Notes: generated by a model from the sequence alone, not told the origin. A stretch of DNA of 64,000 bases from Fasciolopsis buskii (GCA_008360955.1 LUCM01004946.1:124001-188000); one strand, 5' to 3'. Counted from the first letter of the stretch, positions 25,926 through 38,750 are shown. A program made the numbers and translations.

Positions 25926-28239
25926 GAACATAGTCCCTTATCCATCTTCAATACATTATACGTTAGGAGGTAAATCAATCTTCGGCTTCAACTCCTCTTA
26001 TTCAGCAAGAAATGACGAAGCTTTTCGATGACAAGCCGTAAGATTAAGTGTCACTCGACGAGCAGATATGCCGGAAATTTATTGTACGTCCCGTTCTAGC
26101 CACCATCTGTATATCTCAACCATGACACAGAGCCCGCTAAACGAAGTGCAACTGAGTCAACAATTAGAAGTGCATCACTGATAAACAACGGTAATCCATG
26201 GGCTAGCCAGTGTCATTCAGCATTCTTTTGGTTATTTTGATGCGGCGTCCAGCAGATGGAGTACGACGGTTTTAGGAATTCCAGTTTGCTTTCTAATGTG
26301 TTGTCCTCGTCTTATTCTAACGACTGTTCTAGTCCCTAAGTAATGTGAGCACCCTGGTCGAATGTTTCGAGGAGATTGCGGAAGCCTAGAATTAGAATCA
26401 GCCAATAAACAGATCAATTTAAGTACCCCGAAACGTTCAACAAATTAAACTGATACTGAAGTTGAAAGCCATAGTGCGGACAACAAAAACCTGATCGGCT
26501 TGGTCAACTTGAATCCCTTATGACGTCCCACGACATTGGCCTCTGAGACATTTTGGTGTAAAATACTCGGTGCATTGCACGCCTATCGCAAACGACCAGA
26601 AAGTGCCTAAGCGAATGGGTTAAAAAGAGTCTACTGACTGTTGGATTCACCTGGAATGACGAAACTTTGCACGTATACAAAAGATGAATGTTACTAGGTC
26701 GAAAAACGAAAACAATGACGTCGATGTAGTAACGACTAAACACGGTAATTGAACAAAATAGTACCAAATTGAAATCCGCCTCGAAGCATTTTAATAATCC
26801 TTAATATTGTTCACTCGCACTTATCGTGGATAAGCCGCGACTTTTTATAGCAAACTTGGCCACTTGGTTACAAGGCAAAAATGATGACGATCAAAGGTCA
26901 ATACCGACGTCTGAAAATTCTTATTTCCGTTCTGGTTTGAAACTAGTGACCCCGCATTGTTGTGTTTTGCCTCTGTTTTTCGTAGTGTGCCAAGCCCTAG
27001 TAGAAAGCGAAAGGACTAAAAAATGACAAAATAAAATCGCTACCGAAAATTTGCTAGTGAAACAGTGAGGTCAGTTAAAAATGGGTGACCTTGGTTGGTT
27101 GGGTAAATTCATCCCCGTATTTTCAAAGTGAAGGCAATTATTGATTAGGATATCTTGCGTTAATCGGGGCCTAACAGTCACGGTTGGTCGCGAACAGGAG
27201 AAGAGTCGTTTAGGAAGGATCTTGAAGTATATCGAAATTGGCCTCAAGCCAAGGTCATTTAAGCACTGTCTTAATCGCTTAATTTGTTATCGTTACATTG
27301 AAGCAGTGAACGGAAACCAGAAAGATCTTTTGGTACCATGTTGTGAAGAACAGTGAAATGATTAAAAAATTCAATCAATTTCAGCCTACATCTAAGCATT
27401 CTCACCACCACCACTACTTACATCATGTTGAACGAATAATCTATGGTAATGACATAGCCTCATGAAGCGAATCGCTCAATCACATAGGGAAGTGACCACG
27501 GAATTACTTACGTTTGTCTCCAAAAAAGCTCCGTATTTCATTTTATCAAAATTGAGTAAACACGCATCATGAGGACAGTGGTTTTCTTTCAATTCGATTC
27601 AAACTGAGTGAAGACATACTTGGGTCTAGGATATGCTTCATACAAAATCCTAATCCTATTGAAAATGTTCCCTGTTCTGAAATAATTTAATAAGCCACCT
27701 AACCACGGGATAGTGAACTGGAAATTCTAAAACTCTGAAGTATGAGGCAAAAACAATTTCATGCTAGAGGTACCGGACGCCAGGCCAAAATGATCAAAAA
27801 ATTACTGAGAAGTAGCGGCGGGCCTATCGATAGTTTTTGGTGCTGGATTTCCGGCAATACATAATTCAAATTGGAAATAAATTCTACTTTGCTCTCTCTA
27901 ACTCGATCGCAATTCTTCATGACTGTGATACACATATAGTGACCGAAATAAAATATCAACTAAATTTTTACCCTATCTGTTCGCTACATAACATCAAAGC
28001 TTACGCCTGCTATTGAAAAGATTGGCCAGTTCTTACTGAATTACAGGAGTACGAACTTAAGTATTACCTACCGAAGCACAACAAACACCGAAAACAACCA
28101 AAAAGCCACAAAATGTGTAGGGTAAAAACAAAAAAGCAGTGAAATTGTCGCTAATCATTATTTTTCTTCTCTATCCATTTTCTGTTTACTTGTTACGTTG
28201 GCATCATGTATATTTTTAATCCATATACATATATATATA

Positions 28240-28465
28240 TTTCTCACCAGAATCGAATCTGTAGCATCAGGAGTGTGCATGGAAGCTCTTCGTCGAAGAG
28301 TCTACAGAAGAATCACAACTGTGATTCGCTGATAATTCTTTGTCAGTTGGGCTGAGCCAACCTTAGGAACGAGGGCAGAATGCCCCAGAATATACGTATG
28401 TATACATAGAACCAGGAAGTAGTATCTGGATGCGTGAACAAAATTTGCCCGGGAGCACACGCATC
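28240..28465 (-). repeat. Fold-back/minisatellite-type repeat, single copy
   Basis: This matches the repeat at about 49995-50220 in the same orientation: the CAGAATCGAATCTGTAGCAT start, the TCTTCGTCGAAGA palindrome, the GGGCTGAGCCAACCTTAGGA block, and GTAGTATCTGGATGCGTGAAC near the end. It is flanked by TA microsatellites on both sides. Confidence 0.75.
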
Positions 28466-28468
28466 TAG

Positions 28469-28510
<42 letters not shown>

Positions 28511-28625
28511 TTCACTCATTCACGTTTGACAACGAGTCCTAGTTTGGATCGAAACGCCACGATAAACGTATTAACTCAGTGTACGCCTTCTCAACTCTAA
28601 ATATATATATATATATATATATATG
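28466..28625. repeat. Pair of TA microsatellites
   Basis: Two long alternating TA tracts, about 28471-28507 and 28598-28624, separated by about 90 bases of non-repetitive sequence. Confidence 0.85.
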
Positions 28626-29339
28626 GATGGGTTAAGATATTTCTTATGCACTACTGATTTCCGCAATTGGTGATATCACCGGATCGATAGCCAAGCGATG
28701 AGTGGGCCTAGTGAGCCCAGACTCGAAAGTCTAGCACATACTAGTATACTATTCATAAAGAAAAGTTTCTCGAAGCTTGTTGAAATTTTATGGGCTGCCC
28801 ATTTCCACCAACTTTCAAACGAATACCTATTACGTATGTGCATAAAGAGAAATTCTATCTTAATCTGATTATAACATGGACTCAAGCTCTGTGTACCCTA
28901 TACCTAAAATCACAACCGCTGATATTTTTTAGACCATATATGGTCGGCAGCGAAAAAACACTGGTGCAAAATCTTCGACAGTCTTCGCATATTCACCGTC
29001 CAGAACGACTAGGTATTTAAACCGCAAAGGAAAACCCAATTTCTGCAGCACACATTCGGCCAAGAATCGAAAATCGAAAAGCACATCAACGCTGCAAATG
29101 CCTGAGACATTAAAAAAACTAACAGACGCCCTGGATACGTGATTGCAACTCGTCAGATACTCAACCTCTTCAAGAGTAGCAACTTCCTAGTAAACGGGAA
29201 TTATTAAGCTTGCCTAGGATTTTCCCACTAGAATGAAACTCGATACAGGGTCAACTCAGCCCTACAGCAGCAGTGCCTCAAACAGGTACAAAGCATTTCA
29301 AACATGACTACGTCGTTTTTCAGACTATTTAGACTTATT

Positions 29340-29520
29340 TTTCCAGTCTCGGTCGATGGTGGCCAAGCGGATACGGTCGTGGCGTTTGGATATGAAGGTT
29401 GCGGGTTCGAGTCTTCTCATCGCCAGGCAACTTTCCCACTTGGCAGCCCTCTGATGGCCGCGCCCCCCTCTTGAAAATGATGTACCCAGTTGTTTCATTA
29501 ATAAAGAAAGCAAAGATAAG
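29340..29520 (+). repeat. tRNA-derived SINE-like unit
   Basis: The A-box-like TGGCCAAGCGGA is followed by the B-box-like GCGGGTTCGAGTC at tRNA spacing. A body rich in GGC and CCC follows, ending in an A-rich AATAAAGAAAGCAAAG tail. It shares its head with the unit at 29660. Confidence 0.65.
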
Positions 29521-29659
29521 GGATAAAACGACTGATTATACATGTGAAATGCATAGTAAGCTTGGATAAACACAAATTTAAGCCTTATCACGGTACGGTT
29601 TTCTTGGGAAATAGAAAACTTGCAAAACTTTGCGGTGGTCATGTTGCATTGGATGACGA

Positions 29660-29830
29660 CATGAACTACCTGCGGCGGTGGCCAAGTGGATCGGAAATCC
29701 ATAATCTCAAAAACGCCCCAGGTTTGAATGCCGGATGCCCCGGTCAATTTGGTGGCAGCTGGTAGTTTGGCGCCCCCGGCTCGCTGCCCCGTCTGACTTT
29801 AGGGGTCACGGTAACAGGACCTCCCTCCCA
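29660..29830 (+). repeat. tRNA-derived SINE-like unit, second copy
   Basis: The head GGCGGTGGCCAAGTGGAT is close to that of the preceding unit. Its B box is degraded to AGGTTTGAATGCC. The body contains TTTGGCGCCCCCGG and GGGGTCACGGTAACAGG; a related CGGTAACC block occurs in the repeats near 55.2 and 56.5 kb. Confidence 0.6.
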
Positions 29831-30485
29831 TGTAGTAGGCTCTAGTGACTATGAGGCAAGCTGCTTTCACTACACTTATGCATAGTGCATGAGATAAACA
29901 AGCGTTAGCCCGGTCGTAAAGACTGAGCATATATGGTGAATAAAGATGACGACAAAAGTTGGATGACCCATCCCCTATTTCATTCAACGTCAAATTGCCG
30001 TAAACAGATAGCACACCAAATGAATAAAGTACTTTACGCGTTTCACTCCTTCCTCTGTGAAAGTAATACCATAGCAGCATATGATAATACAGGAAAAGAC
30101 TGACATCAACAGCACACGTAAAGTGGTAAACAGTAAATCAGCTAGGGCGAAGCCCTGTAGGAGCACCCAAACCGTCCCTAAAATCTACTCAGTAAGACAC
30201 ATAAGGCTACCATTGATACAAAATGATGACGGTGAGTAGCAAAAAAGACGTCTGGTGACTCTTTTTAATGTACTTGTTACAGTCTAAAAAAACTTTCAAA
30301 TCCTCGATATTGGGCTTGGCAATCTAAACTATCAAGTGAACATCAAGGCTGACGACAACGGGAAGATTGCCAGTTGTTTTTTTGCTTGTTGTCAAAACAA
30401 CGAAAAAATCACAAACGACCCCCGGTGTCTGAGTAAGAAAAATGTGTATCAATCACACAAAAAGATGTTTTTTTCGATCACTCAC

Positions 30486-30854
30486 CTGCAGTAACCATGT
30501 GTTCCGAATAAGCTGGATTGGTGCTGTATCGTGATTCTTGAGGGGACTGCTGTTGTTCGAGTAATGGAGCTCTTTCTTCATCTTGGTCGTTTATTCCAGG
30601 ACCAGTAGCTGAAGCCACGCTAGATTCAGCTGAAGAATTCCAGTCTGTTCTAGCCCGACGTACTCCGATGTGCGAAGCAAAAATCAGGCGGAGACGATGC
30701 AACCGACTGCGAAATGATATTGGTTGAACTGTCTCATGTCCGGCTAACATGGCTTCGTTAGAAGGCGGCCCAGACAGTTCTACTGTTTGATTGCACACCG
30801 GACACCGCCGACGATTGCGAAGCAGCCACGGATCAATACAACGAGTGTGAAATG
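30486..30854 (-). CDS. RNF13: PA-TM-RING ligase exon 6: second half of RING-H2 and cytoplasmic tail
   Basis: The exon starts after GATTTCAG and encodes AFHTRCIDPWLLRNRRRCPVC (267-287), giving ligands His269, Cys272, Cys284 and Cys287. The finger is complete as C-x2-C-x14-C-x1-H-x2-H-x2-C-x11-C-x2-C, and the Pro-Trp after the sixth ligand supports E2 binding. A low-complexity tail follows, rich in Ser, Arg and Gln. It contains the acidic dileucine DEERAPLLE at residues 358-366. Vertebrate RNF13 has a Glu-His-Thr-Pro-Leu-Leu motif after its RING that acts in adaptor-dependent lysosomal sorting, so this is both an orthology marker and a functional prediction. The exon ends in phase 1 at GCAG followed by GTGAG. 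Confidence 0.95.
30559..30576 (-). other. Acidic dileucine sorting motif in the ligase tail
   Basis: These six codons read E-R-A-P-L-L (residues 360-365), preceded by further acidic residues. They fit the D/E-x-x-x-L-L/I signal recognised by AP adaptor complexes and sit at about the same distance after the RING as the motif in vertebrate RNF13. Sorting function is inferred from the family. Confidence 0.75.
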
Positions 30855-31689
30855 CTGAAATCGACAAAGGTACGATGGAGAAGCATTTGTGAATAAACTA
30901 TGAATGATCTTCAAAAAATAAAATACGCCGGATGATCCTCCGGTGAAGTTGACAATGAAAAGGCAAGATAGAGTAGTATGAATTTTAGCGTTAAAATGAA
31001 ACGGTATCAATTAATGGAACCATCTTATAAAAGCTGGAAACAGTAAAACCTTCCCAGTATTCACCACAATTCGTTTCCTAATCCGTAGTCACTTGAACGT
31101 TGAAAATTGACCCTTAGGTTCTCCGCACAAAAAGCCGACATTTAAAGACAGCTAGGTGGAACCAAATGGTTCCATCCCTATGGCCTAAGAAGCAGTCAAA
31201 GGAAAATCTGCATTCAGTACCCACGAGCATCACCTTAACTTGTTTAGTACCGGAGCCAGAACATTCTATACCATACCTACGAAAGAACACAATCACAGCG
31301 TAGAAACTGTGCCGCAGCGGCACCCAAAAATCATCCCTCACCATGAACGAACACAACAACAACGTACCCTAAGAGGCAAAGGACGAATGAGACTTAGTTA
31401 ACCGGAACCTTACAGGAAATTTGCATTGGACAAGTTCATTGCCATCACCTGAGTATTTCTCGAATACGAGAAAAAGCAAGACAAGACTGCGAACTTAGAT
31501 AGCTGGCCTCATGCAGACCAACTGGTATGCGAAAAATACCGACTATTGTTTCAGGAAGCCTACTTTGCATTGCACATTGAAATCTGAGAGGATAGACGAC
31601 AATAGATCTCATAGCAAAAGGAGATCATTATTGCACAAATGAAGTGGCCAGGCAACAAACCAGTGGGCAGAAAAAAAATAGATGAAACC

Positions 31690-32100
31690 AAACAAAACCG
31701 CTAACAGCCAACAGATGCCGTGGTAACGCTGAATGAGAAAATGCACAGCGAACTCAGGTAAATTTAGTGTCTCACATCTTCGTGGTTGGGGTCGGAAAGA
31801 ATCGTCAACTGGCTGTCTGGAGACACTGAAGGATATGACAGTGAACCCTGAACAGTCGTGACCAGTGGCGATCGTGTTGTCATATTCTATCGAATCAGAA
31901 TGATTGAAAACACGTGCGATTGTACAGTTAGACTGTGTTTCGTGTGTTGGCTGCAGCAGCACCTTATCTGTTCCCGCCTGTGCGGGTGCACTGCCTGTTC
32001 ACTTTGGATACTCACTAATATAAAAAATGTAACTCTCCGAAAGAGGCATATGTCAGTGAAGCTTGTCTTCCTATTTAACGCTGAACGATGATGATGATGA
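31690..32100 (+). mobile_element. RTE-like 3' fragment
   Basis: A 5'-truncated plus-strand copy. It covers the end of the C-terminal domain (the CTTCGTGGTTGGGGTCGG segment), a full 3' UTR, and an end at AACGCTGAACGATGATGATG. It is very close in sequence to the 3' part of the copy ending at 42215, with a few substitutions. Confidence 0.85.
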
Positions 32101-32382
32101 CTTGTGATTTGATTCAGATGCGCCAAATTAAGACTAAAGATACACATGACTATCATTTACGTTAACAAATGAGACAGAACCCATATTTCGCGCAAACGTC
32201 ATTAGAGAAAAAGCACATGAGAAAATTATTTATCATTCGTATGAGTTAAAAAGTGAAGAATTGCAGCTGATAAAATAACAGAAGGGTGGGGAAAAAGAAA
32301 ATTCGAAGATTTCAGAAAATAAGCCGTATACAGATATCTGTTCACCAGCCACGACCAGACTCCAACTAGATGAAGAGTGAGG

Positions 32383-33945
32383 GCTCGCATGCCTTTATGA
32401 CCCAAACGAGCTATGCAGGTTGGCTTACCTCGAGTCGAAGATCTAATCATGCGTGGAAGGTCAATGGGTAGACACCTGATGAAGTAGCCCCCTGATCCTC
32501 CTAGTCGGGGATTGATATGGGTTAGCAGCTCAGTCGGAAAAACGAGTGGAAGAATAATTGATCCAAGTAGGTGGGCTTCCACTCAGCTATATCCCACTGC
32601 CTTGCGGACAGAACCAAATGTTTTGGTTGAGAACCCCAATCGTTCTTCTGCCTAGCGGCTGGACTCCCTAGCAGCATCCGTCCATCAATCCCCATGAGTT
32701 ACACGGCTGCGAAGAATTACATACTGCATAGGTCGTCGCACAGGATACTCAGGACCGCGACTGCTCAGACCACCTTCTGTTTTATTCAACCTGTCTGTTC
32801 TGTCTCAAATCATATGCCTTCGCCCGCTCTGCCTACCCATAACGTCGCCACTGATAACGCCCGATACTCGCAACGGTTTATTGTCAATTGGTGTAGTAGG
32901 TGATTTTCAGTCGGTTAGCTCACAGTTTCTCAAGCCTCGTCAGCCTCTGAATCTCGGTTCCCTCAATTTGTACACTTTAATGCAGGCTGGCCAACAGGTA
33001 TGTTTGACTCTGACAGTGGTGTCTGCTGCGTGAATGGAACACGAATTCGGGATTTGAGCATAGTAATTCAACTAACTGAGCCAAATGTCTCGTCAAGGTA
33101 TTCCCTGCACACTTCAGAGACAAAGCAGCTCAAGCTGTGGGTGAACACAGTGAAGAATAGTCTTAAGTGAGAAGGCTGAAGCGACCCTTTTAGACTGGAT
33201 CCCGGTTAACAGTCGCTTGTTCGCCTTGAGGCCACAGGAATCAGTCGGCTTCCGGAAGGATAGTAGTGTCAAGCACAGTTCATTTTTCATCTCGGTATAC
33301 ACCTTAACAGACTGCAGCATTGACATGCAAAAAGACTAGTTTCATGATGACCTCGTCGCTCTTGTTCGGAAGAACGAGGGCTCTGACATTGTGATGGTAG
33401 CAGGTGATTTTAATGCACGAGTTGGAAAAATTAGTGCATTGGAAGATTGCTCAGGTGTGGTGCGCCTTACCTACTCAGCGAACAGCTAACGGGGAAAGAC
33501 TTCTCCAATGTTTTGGAGACAATAACTTAATCCTGTCTAGTATGAATTTACGACACAGTTCGCGTTGCACGTCGACATGACGCTCTATGTGAACATTTAG
33601 TCTGGGTCAGATCGACCATATTGCAGTAAGCTACCTTCGGTGCGGTTCCGTCCAGAACTGCAGATCTTAGTGGGGCTACGTACGTCAAATCGGACCATGC
33701 GTTTTGATTCAACAAGCACAACCGTCGTACGATCGTAGTCTTTCTCAAATTGAAAGGCGCGATCGACTCAGTGGATCGGACAGCACTATTCAGCGTTCTC
33801 CACCGGAAGGATATGCCAGCGAAGTTCGTGAAGCTTCTGCGAGGAATGTCTGCAAAAAGATTCATCAAAACTCGTTCTGTAATTGGCTGTTTTTCACATA
33901 TCGAGCAAGGCCACCCAACACAACTATACAAACGATAGGGTTCAC
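32383..33945 (+). mobile_element. RTE-like deletion derivative (right copy)
   Basis: Plus-strand counterpart of 22055-23238, extending further on the 5' side. It includes about 400 bases of 5' UTR, recognisable by CCCAAACGAGCTATGCAGG and GAAGATCTAATCATGC. The endonuclease starts near 32900 and is fused by deletion to the reverse transcriptase piece near 33740. The 5' UTR part also matches 48690-49110 in reverse complement. Confidence 0.85.
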
Positions 33946-34729
33946 TTGATTTCTGACTCGTATTGGTGGGTCACCAATAAACGCGCGGCAGACCGACCAA
34001 ACTCGGCAACACAACAAAACCATAAGCTAAAAATATTTCATTGGCGCATCTGAGGCGACCTGAAAACCATTAATTAGGCATTATCAACGCTCAGCTAATC
34101 ACGGAGGATGACGAGAGCAGTGTGGAGCAGATTCGTTCCCGTTAGGAATCCTAAGCACCGCACATCAATGACATTTTAATTTGAGCTCACATCATGAAGT
34201 AATGAATCTAAGCTGAATGTCTTAGCCCCTAAATGTCGTTATTCAACATTGGATTTGCACGATCACAGACTACTGGTCACATGCACTTGACTTCAATGTG
34301 ATAGACAGACCCTGTAAAAAACGAAAATATTGCCCTAAAGAGCTTGGTTAGTTGAGAGACGTGAGCAGCTGGAGGTCGAACTGGATAAATGACGAACTGT
34401 TAAAATAGCAAACCGAGAAAGAGGTAGCCAGAAAGAAAATAAGCGTCTTATTATGGCAATTTTGTTTGATCCCTTTGGAACGTTTCGACAGAAAGAGAGG
34501 ACCGTTCACTTCAGTGCGGATGTTTTACAACCATTAACCTTACACCAATGTTGCCTTATAAAGCCGTCTACTCAAAACAAAAACGGATGGTGAGCAATGA
34601 AAAAACAACATCAAAAAAAGGGTGGAGAATTACATAGATTTGAAATGATTTCGAATGCAGGAACACTACTGATTGCGGCATTCGGCTTTATCATACCTCT
34701 TTTTTGTCATTGACTGATCACCTCGAATC

Positions 34730-35280
34730 ATCCAACCAATATCTCCCTCGTAGAACAGCGTACAACAAAACAGGTGCTTTGTGGGCATGCGCAACATAAG
34801 ACCCAACCACCCTATTCTGTTTATATGTGGAGTGAACTCTAGGGCCTATAGCCTAGCGTCTAACCTCTGAACTAATGAGATAGTCCCTGTGCCACATTCT
34901 TTCAATACCACGAAGAAAACGGTGCGCAAAACACAGAGGGTATGTCGAAATATTCTGTCAGTAAAGATCATGTTTTTGAGCCGCACAGCTAAAGCGACTT
35001 TACTGTCATATTGTAAACTCCAATGTTAATCGGTAAGCCCACACCACAAATGCTTCAAATTTGTGAATGCCAATCGACCCTTCTGTATACGCGACATTAC
35101 TTAATTCAACACAACAGGTGAGATGCAACTACCAAAATAACTAAACCAATCTACTTCGCCCAGATCTCCCCTTCCAAGAACAAGACCTGACTCTAAGCGA
35201 ACCTAGTTTTACAATAGTATTTTATACCTAGGAGGAAAACGCATCGCAAACATGCCCACACTGACGCTCAAGTGATCGAG
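34730..35280 (-). mobile_element. Diverged RTE-like fragment
   Basis: Minus-strand similarity in order to the C-terminal part of the reference element: a degraded form of the CACGTGACCCAACCAGCG block near 34795, a form of the CACAAGTGCTTCAGTCC block near 35045, and a form of the CTTCCAAGGTGCAAACC block near 35225. It is much more diverged than the neighbouring copies, so it is an older insertion or another subfamily. Confidence 0.55.
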
Positions 35281-35801
35281 GAATATTAGTAACTAATTAA
35301 AGTTCTCATTTGATGGCACAACATTGTCTGGACCTCCTCATTCAAACAGCTTCTCTGGGCTGATAGTAATCTCACTATTCTCCCAGGAAGATAGGACTAT
35401 TCACACAATTATTTCGACTAGAAAACAGAGATGAAACAAAAAGGAACCCCATGGTTATCATAAGCACGCGCTTTGCTGAACCTATGCGCAGACGTTTCGA
35501 AAAAAGGAAGGGACTTCTCTGTCACTAGTTTCGATGAGAGGCAACATAGATAACATAGTAGGCTGAGTCGAATGTCGCACTCAACTCGAGATCGTAGCCT
35601 TCAGGAAACCATGCAGGTGATCAAATACACGTATAGAGCAAATGTGGCCGACACACTCCAGGCCACGAGGGAAACCGCCTAACCTGTCCTTCGGGTTAAC
35701 TAGATGAGCGGTGAAGAATAATATCTGACAGGAAATTAGAGGTGAAATCAACCGCGGTTATTCCGTCCTCATTTTCACATGAAAATCTAAGCCAAAAAAG
35801 G

Positions 35802-37150
35802 AACACAGTCTAACTGTACAAACGCACGTGTTTTCAATCATTCTGATTCGATAGAATATGACAACACGATCGCCACTGGTCACGACTGTTCAGGATTCAC
35901 TGTCATATCCTTCAGTGTCTCCAGACAGCCAGTTGACGATTCTTTCCGACCCCAACCACGAAGATGTGAGACACTTAATTTACCTGAGTTCGCTGTGCAT
36001 TTTCTCATTCCACGTTGCCACGTCATCCGTTGATCTCCACACGGCTTCTTCCACACCGTGGGAGGAACGCAACATAGCGCACGATATGGTAAACGAGTGT
36101 TTGTCATACACAGCACGTGACCCAACCAGCGTAGTCTACTAAGTTTCATACGCTGAAATAAGGTATTATCGGAAATGGCGCCTAATGCCAGATTCCTGAC
36201 CTCTACACTACTCACTCGGTTAGTCCATCCAATTCTAGCAATATTACATAGACATCAGTGGCCGAAAACCTCTAACCGACGAATATCTCCCACACGCATA
36301 CTCCATGTCTCGCAACCATACAGCAGAACTGAGCGCACTGTTGCACAGTACACACGGCCATTCAACTGCAGTAAGTTATCACGTCCATGCCACAAGTGCT
36401 TCAGTCCAGCGTAAGCTGCTCGAGCCTTCGATATACGTGTGCTTACCTCTAATACCCGGCTACCATCGTTCGGTACGCAGCTGCCAAGGTAAGCGAATCG
36501 ATTTGCAATAGTTAGTTCTTCTCCATCCAGTATCAAGTTCGGCACTGCTGTCGTTCAGTCCTGCAACAGCACTTTACACTTCGAAGGTGCAAAGCGCATG
36601 CCAAACCGGGCAACCGAACCCGAGAGTCTAACTGGTGCACGTTGTGCCATGGTCCGCGGATTCGAAGAGGCCGTGGATGCCATCTGCGTAATCTAGGTCA
36701 CACAGCTTCCCTCCATTTCCCAGTTCGATTACTACATTCTAGAGACCTCCAAAAGCATCTTCCATCATCTCGTCCATGACGAAGTTGAACAGGAATGGAG
36801 AGATGGGACACCCTTGTCGAACGCCGCCAGTCGTTTCGGTTGAACTTGATAGTTCACCGTGTACCCTCACGCGACCACAATTATGCAAGTACATTCCTCG
36901 CAGAAGGTTCACGAACTTCGCTGGCATACCCTTCCGGTGAAGAACACTGAATAGTGCTATCCGATCCACTGAGTCGAATGCGCCTTTCAAGTTGAGAAAG
37001 ACTACGATCGTAGGGCGGTGGCATGTGGCGCGTTCCGAGTAACTGTCAAAGAGTGAATATCTGGTCGATGCCACGTCGACCTGAACGAAATAAGTGAGGA
37101 CCAGGATCGGGTTAAATAAACTGCTCGTCGAAATGCTCTGCCCAACGGGC
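35802..37150 (-). mobile_element. RTE-like RT and C-terminal fragment, catalytic box YADG
   Basis: Minus strand. A short linker remnant (RWAEHFDEQF) near 37130 is joined to the reverse transcriptase: VFLNLKGAFDSVDR, GGVRQGCPISPFLF, then a stop after MMEDAFGGL, then Y-A-D-G in place of Y-A-D-D, then the C-terminal domain. It ends abruptly at 35802 in the 3' UTR without a tail. It is almost identical to 40763-42066 in reverse complement. Confidence 0.88.
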
Positions 37151-37490
37151 AGCCAACGCTCCTGAGATTAGCTTATTTAGCTGCTAGATTTCTTGATCAC
37201 CTTGCTGACACCCTACTTTCGCGTACCAGTACTCCTATACAGTCAGTAAAGTTTGTAACTATTGCCGACGGTTACAGAAATTTCCATTTGCATAGATTTA
37301 TTCACCCACCACTGCTGGTGATCAATTTTCAGGCTCCTAGAGAGTTGACACCTCTAAGATGTTAGCAGCTAACAGCATGAGATATCCCGAGGACGGATAA
37401 AAGGCCATAAAACAGAGCAACTGACTTCGAAGATACTGATCGTTCGCCAGGCGCATCGGACACCGAGTACTGTGTGATGGGAGCATCTGA

Positions 37491-37965
37491 GTGCAGAGGT
37501 CATTTGGTCTGCTGTCCAAGTTCGCCCTGAAGCATTCACCTATGATGATGAAAGGTAAGACCCAAGTCACCGATCATTGTCCAAAAACATCTGTTCAGGA
37601 CGTATCTTTTGTGCTTGTTCGACCGCAGACTAGTCCCAAACAAAAACGAGCAATCATCAAGGAAGGATCTGCATCCATGGATGTCAACCAGAATGATAGA
37701 CCATTTTCGACTGACCGTCACTACCGGTGACCAGTGTCAATGTGGTCAATCTGAGTCCAATGAGTACAGGCGAAGGAAAACGTTTTCGCCGGAATCCGTC
37801 CGTGATCGAGACAAGCCCGCAAGCAAGATTGCCATTGTTAGTTCGATCAACTCGGACAGCGAATGGACATCTGATGTGCCTTCGGGCTCCTCCAAACAAC
37901 TGCGACCACAACGTCCACCACTGAAGGCAGACCTCAGAGCAGTCGGGACAAGTCATCGATTTTAG
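37491..37965 (+). pseudogene. Unidentified coding-like segment in the duplication (right copy)
   Basis: Plus-strand counterpart of the segment at 20658-21267, with frames at 37491-37730 and 37609-37965. The second frame includes KTFSPESVRDRDKPASKIAI. No family was recognised. It would be antisense to the ligase pre-mRNA, since it lies inside intron 5. Confidence 0.35.
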
Positions 37966-38119
37966 GAGACTGTAATCCGTGAAGGCGTGCAGAAATACCA
38001 TCAGCAGGCAACGAAGCTCCAGTCGATTGCTGCTAACATGCACAGAACCGTAAGGCTGAACTGAAGACAAAGGAGCGTTGATTGGGATTCTGCATGGCAA
38101 TGCACAGTCGGGAGACAGC

Positions 38120-38690
38120 AAGTTGCCGTCTAACTTCAAAGTGATTGACAAATCTGGGATCTGAACTTCTGACCCTTTCGGTGAAAAACGCTTAATCCAC
38201 TTGACCACTTGATTAACATGACCCACCATTCAATAAGAACACAGCTCCTTGTTTCTCTTCAATGCATTTGTGCGTCAGCGGAGGCGCATGAATCAAATTT
38301 CCGGCTCACCGACTCTGCTGTGATGCCCGAGTAGCCTTTAGTCCCTGATTTGAATTGTCCAAAAGGTGTATGAACTAGGATTATCGGTCACTGACAACGG
38401 TTTGCGAACGCCTTGTTTCGTCTTGCTATCCTACAGACCACGTCTTCGGACTAAATGCTTCCGATGGGGAATCCCAAGGTAACCTATAATTTGACTTGGG
38501 TGGCCGATTAGTACAACGCTACAGAAACCATGGGTGTGATGGGCAATCGATGACGCAGAGGAAGATTCCGGTACAGGTGACGTGTGTGGTAAATCCTCCG
38601 AAAGTCTCCTTTTCTTCTGTTTATTCTACACTCTCTTCCTTCTTCGCCATGGTTCCGACGGCACCAGAGCTGTAATCAGATACTTCCAAA
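38120..38690 (-). repeat. Composite tRNA-headed repeat, copy A
   Basis: On the minus strand there is an A-box-like TGGTCAAGTGG and a B-box-like AGTTCAGATCCC near 38215-38155. The segment 38126-38510 is nearly identical to 56535-56925, while the rest (to about 38690) matches 56925-57110 only loosely. This copy lies immediately next to the duplication arm. Confidence 0.75.
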
Positions 38691-38696
38691 ATATAC

Positions 38697-38750
38697 TGTG
38701 CATATATGTATATATATATACACACATATATATATATACATATATATAAA
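38697..38750. repeat. TA/TACA microsatellite
   Basis: Alternating TA with interspersed CA, about 54 bases, ending some 40 bases from ligase exon 5 on its intron 5 side. Confidence 0.85.

Larger units (their letters stand above)
24692..30485 (-). other. Ligase intron 6 (5.8 kb)
   Basis: Bounded by the GTGAG donor at 30485 and the TTTCAG acceptor at 24692. Besides microsatellites, two SINE-like units and a fold-back repeat fragment near 28.3 kb, no coding segment was recognised. A stretch at about 25740-25925 shares short blocks with 56200-56385. Confidence 0.8.
32785..38110 (-). repeat. Right arm of the large inverted duplication, interrupted
   Basis: Reverse complement of 20636-23238, split into 32785-34342 and 37091-38110 by 2748 bases (34343-37090) absent from the left arm. 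The outer edge near 38110 leads straight into a tRNA-derived repeat; the other edge near 32785 lies inside an RTE 5' UTR that continues on this side only. Confidence 0.88.
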
